Source of the DNA: CAZOOK01 sp964581385
GTDB taxonomy: Bacteria; Pseudomonadota; Gammaproteobacteria; Nevskiales; Nevskiaceae
Assembly: GCA_964581385.1 (NCBI GenBank)
Contig: CAZOOK010000023.1
Span: 37,539 to 101,538, forward strand
Reading direction: 5' to 3'
Length of the DNA stretch: 64,000 nt
The translations under genes were made by a program, and so were the position numbers. Shown one piece after another: positions 26,418 to 40,713 of the stretch. Numbering within the stretch: the stretch's first letter is position 1; every line of letters starts with the position of its first letter. The notes below the pieces were generated by a model. That model searched no databases. It saw only the letters and a program-made list of their open reading frames with translations, and was not told the DNA's origin.

Positions 26418-26900
26418 ATGGAAATCGCTGATCAGCGCGTTGTTTACATTCACTACATCCTTACCGACGACAGCGGCGAAACGCTGGACCGCTCCGAAAA
26501 AGAGTCGCCGCTCGCCTATCTGCACGGTGCCGGCAACATCATTCCCGGCTTGGAAAAGGCGTTGAGTGGACGTTCGCGCGGCGACAAGCTTGCCGTCACC
26601 ATCACGCCCGAAGATGGCTACGGTGTGCGCGACGACGCTCTGGTGCAGCAGGTGCCGCGGCGGCTGTTCAACGGTATTCCCGATCTGCAGGTCGGCATGC
26701 AGCTGCGCGCCGACAGCGATCATGGGCCGCGCGTCGTCACTGTGACCAAGATTCTGGGCGATATGGTCACCATCGACGCCAACCATTCCCTGGCTGGGCA
26801 GACCCTGCATTTCGATGTGGAAATCGCTGATGTGCGCGCCGCTACGGAAGAAGAAATGGTGCATGGCCATGTGCACGGCGCCGGCGGCCACCATCATTAA
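26418..26900 (+). CDS. FKBP-type peptidyl-prolyl isomerase, SlyD-like
   Basis: A 160-residue SlyD-type isomerase/chaperone. The FKBP core contains YILTDDSGETLDRSEKESP, YLHGAGNIIPGLEKAL and PEDGYGVRDD. The inserted-flap region (VPRRLF, MQLRADSDHGPRVVTV) is typical for SlyD. The tail is His-rich (HGHVHGAGGHHH), shorter than in E. coli SlyD but suited to binding nickel or other metals. ATG at 26418 matches the family start. Confidence 0.9.
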   Translation: MEIADQRVVYIHYILTDDSGETLDRSEKESPLAYLHGAGNIIPGLEKALSGRSRGDKLAVTITPEDGYGVRDDALVQQVPRRLFNGIPDLQVGMQLRADSDHGPRVVTVTKILGDMVTIDANHSLAGQTLHFDVEIADVRAATEEEMVHGHVHGAGGHHH

Positions 26901-26925
26901 GCGCCTCACCTGAAACCCTACTTAT

Positions 26926-28338
26926 TTATAGGTAAGGCGACAGCAACCAGAACAAGCTGTTGCGCACGCGTGCCAACAGGCGTGTGGCCGCCAGACGCTC
27001 CAGCGTGATTCGTTGCGATCGGGTGCGGGCGTCGGTGATGTGCCGCGCGAGCTGCACGCAAAACACGGCATCGTAAATCTCGACCACGATTTCGAAATTC
27101 AGCCGCAGGCTGCGCGGATCCATGTTCGCGGAGCCGATCTGCGCGTACTCGCCGTCGATGACGAAGAGCTTGGTGTGCGCGAACGGCGGCGGCTGCAGGA
27201 AGACATGCACGCCGCGTTCGAGCAGCGGCGGTAGCCAGCGCCGCGTGGCCCAGTCGACCCAGCGCAGATCGCTGTGCACCGGCAGCACGATCGTCACCTC
27301 GACACCGCGCAACGCAGCTGCTTGCAGCACCGCGAGGACGTCCACCGAGGGTATGAAGTACGGCGTCATGATCAGGATTTCACGCCGTGCCAGCGAGATC
27401 GCGCCGACGATTGCCAGCAGCAGACGGTTCAAGTCCTCGTCCGGGCCGTCGACGATCACGCGGCACACCGAATCGCCCGCGGGTGGCGGTATCGACGGCA
27501 GTTCGAGGTTTTCGCCGGCCACGAAATTCCAATCGGCAGCGAAAGCTTCTGCGAGCTGTGCCAGCACCGGCCCGCGCAGCCGGAAATGCATGTCGGTGAC
27601 GCGTCGCTTGCCATCGTGGGCGACGTGGCGGGCGCTGAGATTGATGCCGCCGGTGAATCCGATTTCACCGTCGACGAGCAGCAGTTTGCGGTGGTTGCGC
27701 AGATTCAGATACAGCTGCGGCGGCAGCAGCTGCGGCGGCAGAAAGCGTTCGGCCGGAACACCTGCGCTTCGCAGCAGCGAAACCGCGCGCGGCCAGCCGT
27801 ACAGTTCGCCGATGCCATCGGCCATCGCACACACGCGTACACCGCGCCGGTGCGCATCCGCCAATGCGTCGATAAAAAGGTGTCCGACTTCATCGGTATC
27901 GAAGATATAGGTCGCCAGCCAGATGCTGTGACGGGCACCTGCGATCGCCTCCAGCATCGCCGGATAGGCCTCTTCGCCGTTGTGCAGAATTTCAAGCTGG
28001 TTGCCGGCCAGTCGCGGCCACAGCGTGACGGCATCGCCGATCCGTGCCAGCGCGGTCGCCATTCCATCGTCGCCGGGCGCCACGATTACCGTCGACGCTT
28101 GCGGTCCGCTGCCGGTATCGCGCAGGCGTTTGGCGCGCGCCTCGACGCGATTGATGCCGAACATGTAATACAAAAGCGAACCGAAAATCGGAAACAGCCA
28201 CGCCACTGCGATCCATCCAGAAGCACCGCGTGGGTCGGCCTTGGTCAGCAGCGCATGCGTGGACGTCGTGAGTGCCAGCGCGATGTCCACTAGCAGCACG
28301 ATTCTTTCCCAATACGGAGCCAGGCTTGCCGCGATCAC
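26926..28338 (-). CDS. cls: Cardiolipin synthase
   Basis: A 470-residue phospholipase D superfamily enzyme that makes cardiolipin from phosphatidylglycerol. Two membrane segments lie in the first 65 residues (IVLLVDIALALTTSTHALL and WIAVAWLFPIFGSLLYYMFG), typical of ClsA. The two HKD motifs are HRKLLLVDGEIGFTGGINLS and HTKLFVIDGEYAQIGSANMD. The start codon overlaps the stop of the upstream EEP gene, so both are read together. Confidence 0.92.
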   Translation of the reverse strand: MIAASLAPYWERIVLLVDIALALTTSTHALLTKADPRGASGWIAVAWLFPIFGSLLYYMFGINRVEARAKRLRDTGSGPQASTVIVAPGDDGMATALARIGDAVTLWPRLAGNQLEILHNGEEAYPAMLEAIAGARHSIWLATYIFDTDEVGHLFIDALADAHRRGVRVCAMADGIGELYGWPRAVSLLRSAGVPAERFLPPQLLPPQLYLNLRNHRKLLLVDGEIGFTGGINLSARHVAHDGKRRVTDMHFRLRGPVLAQLAEAFAADWNFVAGENLELPSIPPPAGDSVCRVIVDGPDEDLNRLLLAIVGAISLARREILIMTPYFIPSVDVLAVLQAAALRGVEVTIVLPVHSDLRWVDWATRRWLPPLLERGVHVFLQPPPFAHTKLFVIDGEYAQIGSANMDPRSLRLNFEIVVEIYDAVFCVQLARHITDARTRSQRITLERLAATRLLARVRNSLFWLLSPYL

Positions 28339-29141
28339 TGCCGCACCTCGATATCAACAGCCAGAGGTAGATGGTCGGAGTGCAGCGCCGGCAGCGCCTC
28401 CATCCGGCAGATGCGCAGATCGGGCGTTACCAGCACATGATCGATCGATCGCGACGGTGCCCAGCTCGGATAGGTGTTTGGCGGTTCCTGCGGCGGGGTG
28501 AGTCCGATCTTGCGCAAGGCGCGATGCTCGCGCAGAAAACCGGCAGTGCAGTTCAAATCGCCAATCAGCACGGCGTGGCGGCGTCCATGCAGGCATTCCG
28601 CAAGAAAGTGCAGCTGCTGTTCGCAGGTTTTCGCGGTCAGCGACAAATGCGCGATCAGCACCGTGATCGGTCCACCGGCGGATTCAAATTTGATATCCAG
28701 TTCGATCGCGCCGCGTCCGGGAATGCGCGACGGCAGGCGGTGCGACACCACGCGCAGCGGCGGGGCCTGCATCATCCAGCCGAGGCAGATGCGCGCGAAC
28801 GGTGCGAGATCGCGTGTGACCGCGAGGCCGTGATGCTTGTAGCCCGCACGTTCGGCCAGAAATGCCATTTGATTCTGCTGCACGGTGCGCAGGCTGCCGG
28901 CATCGGCTTCCTGCACCGCGACCAGATCGTAGCCGCGCATGGTCTCAGCAATGCGCGGTAGATTTTCATCGCGATCGCGCGTCGGCAGGGCATGCCGCCA
29001 CGCCCCGGTCAGGTAGTGTCCGAAATCCGTGGTGCGCAAACCGGCCTGGATGTTGTATGTCAGCAGCCGCAGGCGCTGCGGCGCTGGGCGCAGCGAAGAA
29101 TCGTCGGACATCGATGCGGATGCGGACGCCATGGTCCGCAT
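28335..29141 (-). CDS. Endonuclease/exonuclease/phosphatase family protein
   Basis: A 268-residue EEP-fold protein: LLTYNIQAGL at the start, the catalytic Glu in LVAVQEADAG, VLIGDLNCTAGFL, and RSIDHVLVTPDL followed by HSDHLPLAVDI. Members hydrolyse phosphodiester bonds in nucleic acids or phospholipids. Being overlapped with a cardiolipin synthase gene suggests a role in lipid turnover, which is inference. The start is uncertain: ATGs at 29141, 29132 and 29111 are all possible. Confidence 0.85.
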   Translation of the reverse strand: MRTMASASASMSDDSSLRPAPQRLRLLTYNIQAGLRTTDFGHYLTGAWRHALPTRDRDENLPRIAETMRGYDLVAVQEADAGSLRTVQQNQMAFLAERAGYKHHGLAVTRDLAPFARICLGWMMQAPPLRVVSHRLPSRIPGRGAIELDIKFESAGGPITVLIAHLSLTAKTCEQQLHFLAECLHGRRHAVLIGDLNCTAGFLREHRALRKIGLTPPQEPPNTYPSWAPSRSIDHVLVTPDLRICRMEALPALHSDHLPLAVDIEVRQ

Positions 29142-29171
29142 TCTACCTGTCGCCGATCCATCTACCGGGAA

Positions 29172-32966
<3,795 letters not shown>

Positions 32967-33074
32967 GGCTCATCATATCTCTTTATGCGGATGAGCGGAT
33001 ATAGGTCCGTTTGTGACGCCATTTGTCGGTCGTCGAACGCCCCATGTCGGCGCCGTAGCGGCACTGCGGATACG

Positions 33075-33099
33075 CTTCGGCTAGTCTCCCTAACCGAAG
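33075..33099. other. Hairpin in the divergent metH/DUF1631 region
   Basis: A 10-base stem (CTTCGGCTAG with CTAACCGAAG, one mismatch or wobble) closes a 5-base loop within the 251-base gap between divergent genes. There is no T tract, so it is not a plain terminator. It could be an operator or an RNA leader structure. No other feature was recognised in this gap. Confidence 0.35.
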
Positions 33100-33217
33100 T
33101 CTTGAAGTCCTATGTAGGGGTTTCACTTGTGACCGATCGTTTGCCACATTGCGAAAAACCAGCGTCTTCGCAATTTTCGCGCACGCCGTTCACGCGTGAA
33201 GCCGAGGAATAGAAATT

Positions 33218-35236
33218 ATGGCCAGCATTCATCATCTTTTCCCGACCGGCGATGAGGCCGGACGCGATCCAGCTCCAGCCCAACTGCCAGCGCAGAATCC
33301 GCTGGTCGGCGACCTGAAGAAGGCGGCGCTCGCCGCGCTCGGCGGCATGGTCGAGAAAATGTTCAGCCGTGCCGACGATACGCTCTTCGAAATGGGCGAA
33401 CGCGCGCATACGGATACTGAGCGGCGTCGCTACTTCGACGCGATGCGTGTATTGCGCATCGATCAGGCCAAGATCACACGCCGTTTCAACGAGGACATCG
33501 AGCGCAGCTTTAACGATTTCGGCAAACCGCGCGCGGACAATCGCAACGCGATGATCAATGTTGATGAGCTGTCGATCCAGCCCACCGAGGAACTGGAGGA
33601 GCGCATCGCGGTCACCAATCTGATCGCGCGCGCCGAAGGTTTGCACAAGCAGTTGGTCTGGGATGTCGAGCGTCGCCTTGATTTCGCGATGCGCGAAATC
33701 GGCGTGCCAGTTTCGCCGCAGGCGCTGGCGCCGGTACGGATCTGCGAAGCCTTTGGTGCTGCGATCGGTACACTGGATTCCGAATTCCAGGTAAAGCTGG
33801 TCATCTACAAGCTGTTCGAGCGCGAAGTTGTGCGCGATTTGCATCGCGTATACGAATCCGCGCTGGATCTGCTTGATCGTGCGGGCATCAATCCGAGTAC
33901 ACAGCGCAAAGCCAAGCGCGAAACGGAATCGAACGAGGCAGCTTTCAATATCAACACCGCCGCCACGCCGGATCCGCGCATTCTGCAGATGCTGCGCAGC
34001 CTCGCGGCGCAGGCACCGCGCGCCGATACCGATTCCGAGCTGGCGAACGAACTTGCTGCCGCGCTGCGCGGCGCGATGGACGGTGGCGGCGGCTCCGCGG
34101 GAGGCGTGACGCAGGCGCCGCTTCAGCGTCTGTCCCTCGCCAGTCAGTATTTCGACGGCTTGCTGTCAGAACCGTTGCTGCCGGATGCCGCCCGTCCGAT
34201 GCTGGAGAAGCTGCGCTTCCCGGTCATTAAGACCGCGTTGGCCGATCCGGGCTTTTTCACCAACGGCCAGCATCCGTTACGGCAGCTGCTGAGCGAGCTG
34301 GTGGACATCGGCATTTCCGGCTCCATCGGCGATGCCGTGCCGCAGCGCAAGTTCCGCGACTCGATCCGCCAGGTTGCCGAACGCGCCGATGTCGACGCCA
34401 CGCTGGTGCGCACCGCACTCAATCAGCTCAAGCCGCTCGACGGCCCGCAGATGGATCAGTTCCTTGAGCAGCTGCGCGAACAGGAGCATTCGCGCCGCGA
34501 TGTGCTGCTGACCAAGGTACGGCGCCTGGTGGCACAGGAGCTTGAAGTGCAGACGGTTGGGCACGAGGTGCCGCCGCCCGCGCAAAACCTTTTACTGTCC
34601 GGTATCGGCCCGCTGATGGCAGTGCGTTTGCTACGCCACGGTCGCGGCAGCGCGCCGTACCGTGAGGCGCACGGCCTGCTGGAACGGTTGCTCGACAGCC
34701 TCGATCCGGTATTGCCGGACGAGCAGCGCGTGACCGAACGCAAAGCGTTATGCAATGCCATCGCTGGTGCGCTGAGTAGCATCGGCATGAGCAAGGAGCG
34801 CGTTGACGATCTGATCAACGGACTCGACCAGGCTTATGAATCGCTCGATCGCAAAGCCTGCGAAGCGGCCGAGCGGCAAGAGCTGGCCACCGAATCCGAC
34901 ATCGACGGAGTCGGCGCGACGACTGCGCAATCGGATCAGGCGCTGCCGACCGTGACCGTAATGGAACTGCTGAGCCGCATCCTTGCGCCGGAAAGCTGGT
35001 TCCGCGTATTCGACCCGGACCGTAACCTGACACGTTGGCTGAAACTGGCATCGTTTTATGTCAACCAGGACAGCGTGTCGTTCAGCGGCTTCGACGAAGG
35101 CATCAAGCTCAGCCTGCGGGCGACACGTTTCGCGAACGATCTGGTCGAAGGCCGCTCCGAGCCGATCAATCCCGACGCGCGCGCGCGCGAAGCACTCGAT
35201 CAATTGCGGCGCGCCAAAACCGCAGGCGTTTTCTGA
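33218..35236 (+). CDS. DUF1631 family protein
   Basis: A 672-residue soluble protein of the DUF1631 family. The N-terminal part reads LGGMVEKMFSRADDTLFEMGERA with YFDAMRVLRIDQAKITRRF. The middle holds RLSLASQYFDGLLSEPLLPDAARPMLEKL (in parts). The C-terminal part is WFRVFDPDRNLTRWLKLASFY, reminiscent of a small beta domain. The family is common in Gammaproteobacteria; some members are annotated thymidine phosphorylase, without good basis. A PilZ-like role has been suggested for related proteins, but I see no RxxxR motif to support that here. A terminator follows. Confidence 0.8.
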   Translation: MASIHHLFPTGDEAGRDPAPAQLPAQNPLVGDLKKAALAALGGMVEKMFSRADDTLFEMGERAHTDTERRRYFDAMRVLRIDQAKITRRFNEDIERSFNDFGKPRADNRNAMINVDELSIQPTEELEERIAVTNLIARAEGLHKQLVWDVERRLDFAMREIGVPVSPQALAPVRICEAFGAAIGTLDSEFQVKLVIYKLFEREVVRDLHRVYESALDLLDRAGINPSTQRKAKRETESNEAAFNINTAATPDPRILQMLRSLAAQAPRADTDSELANELAAALRGAMDGGGGSAGGVTQAPLQRLSLASQYFDGLLSEPLLPDAARPMLEKLRFPVIKTALADPGFFTNGQHPLRQLLSELVDIGISGSIGDAVPQRKFRDSIRQVAERADVDATLVRTALNQLKPLDGPQMDQFLEQLREQEHSRRDVLLTKVRRLVAQELEVQTVGHEVPPPAQNLLLSGIGPLMAVRLLRHGRGSAPYREAHGLLERLLDSLDPVLPDEQRVTERKALCNAIAGALSSIGMSKERVDDLINGLDQAYESLDRKACEAAERQELATESDIDGVGATTAQSDQALPTVTVMELLSRILAPESWFRVFDPDRNLTRWLKLASFYVNQDSVSFSGFDEGIKLSLRATRFANDLVEGRSEPINPDARAREALDQLRRAKTAGVF

Positions 35237-35270
35237 TCCGGCAACTCACGGCATAATTTAGCCACGTCCG

Positions 35271-35310
35271 AAGCGGCGTATCCCTTAGGGGATGCGCCGC
35301 TTTCGTTTTT
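35271..35310 (+). terminator. Rho-independent terminator after the DUF1631 gene
   Basis: A stem of 8 plus 4 bp with one T-G wobble (AAGCGGCGTATCC with GGATGCGCCGCTT) followed by a T-rich tract, 35 bases after the stop codon. Confidence 0.88.
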
Positions 35311-35333
35311 GCCCGCGTTTTTAGAGATTGCCG

Positions 35334-35501
35334 ATGAAGAAGTGGCGCTGCCTGGTCTGTGATTTTGTCTACGACGAAGCCAAGGGCTTACCCGAGGAAG
35401 GACTCAAGCCCGGCACCCGCTGGGAAGACGTGCCGGATTCGTGGACTTGCCCGGATTGTGGCGCCTCGAAGAATGATTTCGTGATGGTCGAAGCGGACTA
35501 A
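35334..35501 (+). CDS. Rubredoxin
   Basis: A 55-residue iron-binding electron carrier. The two CxxC knuckles are visible, WRCLVCDFVYDE near the start and TCPDCGASKNDF near the end. Between them lies EEGLKPGTRWEDVPDSW, which is the standard rubredoxin spacer. The small rubredoxins of this group pass electrons to alkane hydroxylases or to oxygen-detoxifying flavoproteins; the partner is not in this window. The gene lies between the DUF1631 terminator and pntAA and starts at ATG 35334. Confidence 0.95.
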   Translation: MKKWRCLVCDFVYDEAKGLPEEGLKPGTRWEDVPDSWTCPDCGASKNDFVMVEAD

Positions 35502-35689
35502 ATTGGCGCCGGCGGGGGCCGGTTCTGCATCGCGCCAGTCGGAAAAAAACCTACGCCGCCACGGCGCTCGTCAGGGGGCATTGTGAGTTTGGTGGACGCT
35601 TCCGCTAAACTTGCGCGGCTTTGCGTCCGCGAAATGCTCCGGCCGCGATATCACTCACCCTGAATTCAAGCAAGAAGGTGGAGACGTCC

Positions 35690-36817
35690 ATGACGGTGAA
35701 GATCGCCGTTCTCAAAGAAACGCGCGCGAATGAACGACGCGTGGCGCTGGTCCCGGTGGTCGCCGACAAACTGGCGAAACTTGGCTGCGAAGTATCGTTG
35801 CAGGAAGGTGCGGGTCTTGCCGTGCGCATTCCCGATTCCGCCTACAAAGGCGTGTCGATCATCGCCAATCCGAAAGGCATGGTCAGCAATGCGGATATCG
35901 TGCTGGCAGTCAATCCGCCCTCGCTCGAAATCATCGACTCGATGAAGGAAGGCGCGGTGCTGCTGACCTTCGTCTATGCGCACAAGGAAGTGGAGTTCGT
36001 GAAAAAACTCCGCGACCGCAAGATCACCTGCTTCGCGATGGAGCTGGTGCCGCGCATCACGCGCGCGCAGGCGATGGACGCATTATCGTCGCAGGCGGCG
36101 CTGGCTGGCTACTACGCCGCACTGCTCGGTGCGACCAACCTCGCGCGCATCCTGCCGATGATGACGACCGCTGTCGGCTCGATCCGTCCGGCCAAGACGC
36201 TGGTCATGGGTCTGGGTGTCGCTGGCCTGCAGGCGCTCGCGACTGCGCGCCGCCTCGGCTCGATGACCGAAGGTTACGACGTGCGGCCGGAGACCAAGGA
36301 ACAGGCCGAGTCGCTCGGCGCCAAGTTCGTCGATACCGGTGTCGATGCGCGCGGGCAGGGCGGTTATGCGCGCGAGTTGACGCCGGAAGAGAAGGACAAG
36401 GTCGCCGCGGTCATTACCAAACACATCCAGCAAGCCGACATCGTCATCACCACGGCCTCGATTCCGGGCCGTCCGTCGCCGAAGCTGGTGTCGAAGGCGC
36501 AGGTGGATGGCATGAAATCCGGCGCGATCATCATCGACCTTGCGGCGGAAGGCGGTGGTAACTGCGAATACACCAAGCCCGGCGAAACCGTACAAATCGG
36601 CCAGGTCACGATCGTCGGCCCGCTCAATGTGCCGTCGATGCTTGGCGAGCACGCCAGCGAACTGTATGCAAAGAACCAGCTCAATCTTGTTGAACTGTTC
36701 GTCAAGGACAAGGTGCTCAAGCTCGACTGGGAAGACGAAATTCTCGCCAAGGCGGTATTGACTCACGCCGGCGAGATCAAGAACGAGGCGGCCAAAAAAG
36801 CCGTCGAATCGGCTTAA
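35690..36817 (+). CDS. pntAA: NAD(P) transhydrogenase subunit alpha 1 (NAD-binding)
   Basis: A 375-residue soluble domain I of the proton-translocating transhydrogenase, which moves hydride between NADH and NADP. Alanine dehydrogenase/PNT blocks are KIAVLKETRANERRVALVP and ELVPRITRAQAMDALSSQA. The NAD fold has VMGLGVAGLQALATARRLG, and IPGRPSPKLVSKAQVDGM follows. ATG at 35690 has AAGGTGGAG just upstream. The alpha subunit is split in two genes here, as in Rhodospirillum and many Proteobacteria. Confidence 0.95.
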   Translation: MTVKIAVLKETRANERRVALVPVVADKLAKLGCEVSLQEGAGLAVRIPDSAYKGVSIIANPKGMVSNADIVLAVNPPSLEIIDSMKEGAVLLTFVYAHKEVEFVKKLRDRKITCFAMELVPRITRAQAMDALSSQAALAGYYAALLGATNLARILPMMTTAVGSIRPAKTLVMGLGVAGLQALATARRLGSMTEGYDVRPETKEQAESLGAKFVDTGVDARGQGGYARELTPEEKDKVAAVITKHIQQADIVITTASIPGRPSPKLVSKAQVDGMKSGAIIIDLAAEGGGNCEYTKPGETVQIGQVTIVGPLNVPSMLGEHASELYAKNQLNLVELFVKDKVLKLDWEDEILAKAVLTHAGEIKNEAAKKAVESA

Positions 36818-36834
36818 GACTCAGGGGAGCTTCA

Positions 36835-37134
36835 ATGGACGCGCATACCACGCTGACGGGCTTCATCGCCCTCTATATCTTCATGCTCGCCGCCTTCACC
36901 GGCTATGAAATCATCGGCCGCGTGCCGGCGATTCTGCATACGCCGCTGATGTCCGGCTCGAACTTCGTCCACGGCATCGTCGTCGTCGGCGCAATGTACG
37001 CGCTGCTCAACGCGACGTCCGTGCTCGAACAAGCGATCGGCTTCTTCGGTGTTCTGCTCGGCGCCGGCAATGCGGCCGGCGGTTACGTCGTCACCGAACG
37101 CATGCTCGAGATGTTCAAGTCATCCAAAAAATGA
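36835..37134 (+). CDS. pntAB: NAD(P) transhydrogenase subunit alpha 2 (membrane)
   Basis: A 99-residue protein with three membrane segments: FIALYIFMLAAFTGYEII, NFVHGIVVVGAMYALLN and AIGFFGVLLGAGNAAGGYVVTERML. It corresponds to the small membrane part of the alpha subunit that helps build the proton channel with PntB. It lies 17 bases after pntAA. Confidence 0.94.
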   Translation: MDAHTTLTGFIALYIFMLAAFTGYEIIGRVPAILHTPLMSGSNFVHGIVVVGAMYALLNATSVLEQAIGFFGVLLGAGNAAGGYVVTERMLEMFKSSKK

Positions 37135-37137
37135 ACC

Positions 37138-37224
37138 GTAGGGTGGGTTAGCCGCGCAGCGGCGTAACCCACCGATCGCGGCGCCGGCGGACCCAGTGCC
37201 CGCGCGGTGCCAAGCTCACCCTAC
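37138..37224. repeat. REP-like palindromic element between pntAB and pntB
   Basis: An imperfect palindrome with a 9-bp outer stem GGTGGGTTA/TAACCCACC, an inner GCCGC/GCGGC stem and a GCA loop covers 37143-37172. The whole element is bounded by GTAGGGTG at 37138 and its complement CACCCTAC at 37224. GTAGGGTGGGTTA-type palindromes are familiar as dispersed intergenic repeats in Proteobacteria. It sits inside an operon and may affect message processing. Confidence 0.75.
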
Positions 37225-37236
37225 AAGGGAAACAAA

Positions 37237-38658
<1,422 letters not shown>

Positions 38659-38680
38659 AGCAGCGCTGCGTTTCCCTCAG

Positions 38681-38710
38681 AAAAAGCCGCCTCCGGGCGG
38701 CTTTTTCTTT
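38681..38710 (+). terminator. Rho-independent terminator after pntB
   Basis: An 11-bp perfect stem (AAAAAGCCGCC with GGCGGCTTTTT) with a TCCG loop and T-rich tail, 22 bases after the pntB stop. Confidence 0.92.
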
Positions 38711-38824
38711 GATCTCCCTCAAAGGTTGAGTATTGACGCGCCGGGGGCCGGACTGCGTCGGCGGACGGTTCGCGATCGCCGCCGTCGTGTAACCTTGCCG
38801 GACGCATCAGGGTACGAATGACAC

Positions 38825-40630
38825 ATGAGCAGTCCGCAGACGGAATACGAAACGATCGAAGCCACCACCGAAGTACTGACTTCCCCCGCGAATACCGGTC
38901 GGCGGCTGGCATCGCTGAAGGCGCTATGGCCGTTTCTGCGGCCCTACCGCGCCCGGGTGATGGCGGCTTTTGTGCTGCTGTGCATCGGCTCGGCGACCAT
39001 GCTGGTCGTGCCGATGGCGTTCCGCGACCTGATCGATCACGGCTTCGCCGCCGGCAGCGATGTGCAGTGGCGCTTTCTCGCGCTGTTCGGCATTGCCCTG
39101 TTCTGGGCAGTGGCCGTTGCCGGACGCTACTACCAAGTCACCTGGATCGGCGAACGCGTTACCGCGGATATACGTGAAGCGATTTACCGGCGCATGCTGG
39201 CGCAATCACCGGAGTACTTCGAAACCACGCGTACCGGCGAAGTGCTGTCGCGCCTGACGGGCGATACCACGCTGGTACAGACCGTGGTTGGCTCGTCGTT
39301 CTCGATGGGGCTGCGCAGCGCGTTCCAATTCGCCGGTGGTCTGATCATGCTGGCGGTGACGAGTCCGAAGCTGTTCGCGATCACCATTGCGCTGCTGCTG
39401 GTCGTGGTGGCGCCGCTGATATGGGGCGGCCGACGCATGCGCAGTCTGTCGCGCGAGTCGCAGGACCGCGTTGCCGACACCTCGGCGGTCGCCGGCGAGG
39501 TTCTCAACGCGATGCCGACCGTGCAGGCGTTTACACATGAAGCCTGGGAATCGCGCCGCTATGACGAAGCGGTCGAATCCAGTTTCGATTCCGCGATCCG
39601 GCGCACGTGGGTCCGCACGGGACTAACGGGTGGCATCATCGCCGGCGTGTTCGGGGCGATTGTGTTCGTGCTGTGGCTTGGTGCACGCGCGGTTATCGAC
39701 GGTTCGATGACCGCTGGAGGGCTGACATCTTTCGTTCTCTACGCAGCTTTCACGGCGGGCGGTGTCGGCGTGCTCGCAGAAGTCTGGGGCGACATCATGC
39801 GCGCTGCCGGCGCGACCGGCCGACTGATGGAACTGCTTGCTGCCGAACCCACGATCCAAGCACCGCGCGAGCCGGTGCAGCTGCCCGTGACCCGACAGGC
39901 GCGGATCAGCTTCGAGCAGGTCGTGTTCCATTATCCCTCGCGTCCGCTGACCGCCGCGCTCGACGAAATTTCGCTCGACATCCGCGAAGGCGAAACCGTT
40001 GCACTGGTGGGGCCGAGCGGCGCCGGCAAAACCACCGTGTTCCAGCTCCTGCTGCGCTTCTACGACGTCAAGCGTGGCGTGATCCGCTTCAACGGCATCG
40101 ATATCCGTACGCTCGATCCGCGCGATTTGCGCGCACACATCGGCATCGTGCCTCAGGAGCCGGTGATTTTTTCGGCGAACGCACTCGAGAATATCCGCTA
40201 CGGCGACGCTGACGCAGATGACGCGGCGGTCATCGCGGCCGCGAAAACCGGACTTGCCGACGAATTCATCGCACGTCTGCCGGACGGCTATCGTGCCTTC
40301 CTCGGCGAGCGCGGCGTGCGCCTGAGCGGCGGTCAGCGCCAGCGTATCGCCATCGCTCGGGCGATCCTCAAGAATCCTCCTCTGCTGCTGCTCGACGAAG
40401 CCACCAGCGCACTCGATGCGGAAAGCGAAGTGTTGGTGCAGCGCGGTCTGGAAGCGGCGATGCGCGATCGGACCACGATCATCATCGCGCATCGTCTTTC
40501 CACCGTGAAACGGGCCGACCGCATCGTCGTGCTCGAACACGGACGCATCGTCGAAATCGGCACGCCGGCCGAACTGATGCAGCAGGGCGGACTCTATGCG
40601 CGACTGGCGAGCTTGCAGCTGGCCGCCTGA
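38825..40630 (+). CDS. ABC exporter, fused membrane and ATPase domains
   Basis: A 601-residue half-transporter. Six membrane helices lie in residues 30-325, with the coupling region GEVLSRLTGDTTLVQTVVGS. The ATPase domain follows: Walker A VGPSGAGKTTVFQLLLRF, Q-loop IVPQEPVIFSANALENIRYG, signature RLSGGQRQRIAIARAI, Walker B LLLLDEATSALDAES and H-loop IIAHRLSTVKRADRI. It belongs to the MsbA/LmrA-like exporters; the substrate (lipid or drug) cannot be told. The gene stands alone with its own promoter region after the pntB terminator. Confidence 0.92.
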   Translation: MSSPQTEYETIEATTEVLTSPANTGRRLASLKALWPFLRPYRARVMAAFVLLCIGSATMLVVPMAFRDLIDHGFAAGSDVQWRFLALFGIALFWAVAVAGRYYQVTWIGERVTADIREAIYRRMLAQSPEYFETTRTGEVLSRLTGDTTLVQTVVGSSFSMGLRSAFQFAGGLIMLAVTSPKLFAITIALLLVVVAPLIWGGRRMRSLSRESQDRVADTSAVAGEVLNAMPTVQAFTHEAWESRRYDEAVESSFDSAIRRTWVRTGLTGGIIAGVFGAIVFVLWLGARAVIDGSMTAGGLTSFVLYAAFTAGGVGVLAEVWGDIMRAAGATGRLMELLAAEPTIQAPREPVQLPVTRQARISFEQVVFHYPSRPLTAALDEISLDIREGETVALVGPSGAGKTTVFQLLLRFYDVKRGVIRFNGIDIRTLDPRDLRAHIGIVPQEPVIFSANALENIRYGDADADDAAVIAAAKTGLADEFIARLPDGYRAFLGERGVRLSGGQRQRIAIARAILKNPPLLLLDEATSALDAESEVLVQRGLEAAMRDRTTIIIAHRLSTVKRADRIVVLEHGRIVEIGTPAELMQQGGLYARLASLQLAA

Positions 40631-40713
40631 ATATTTGCCAATCCTTCCACGATTGCCACTGGAGCAGTGGTCAGGCAATGTGGCTGGTACGCCGAATCAG
40701 ACCCGCCAGGACA

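Noticed and set aside
32967..33217. Cobalamin or SAH riboswitch before metH
   Set aside because: I searched by eye for the B12 box and the SAH-riboswitch core and found neither; only a simple hairpin is present.
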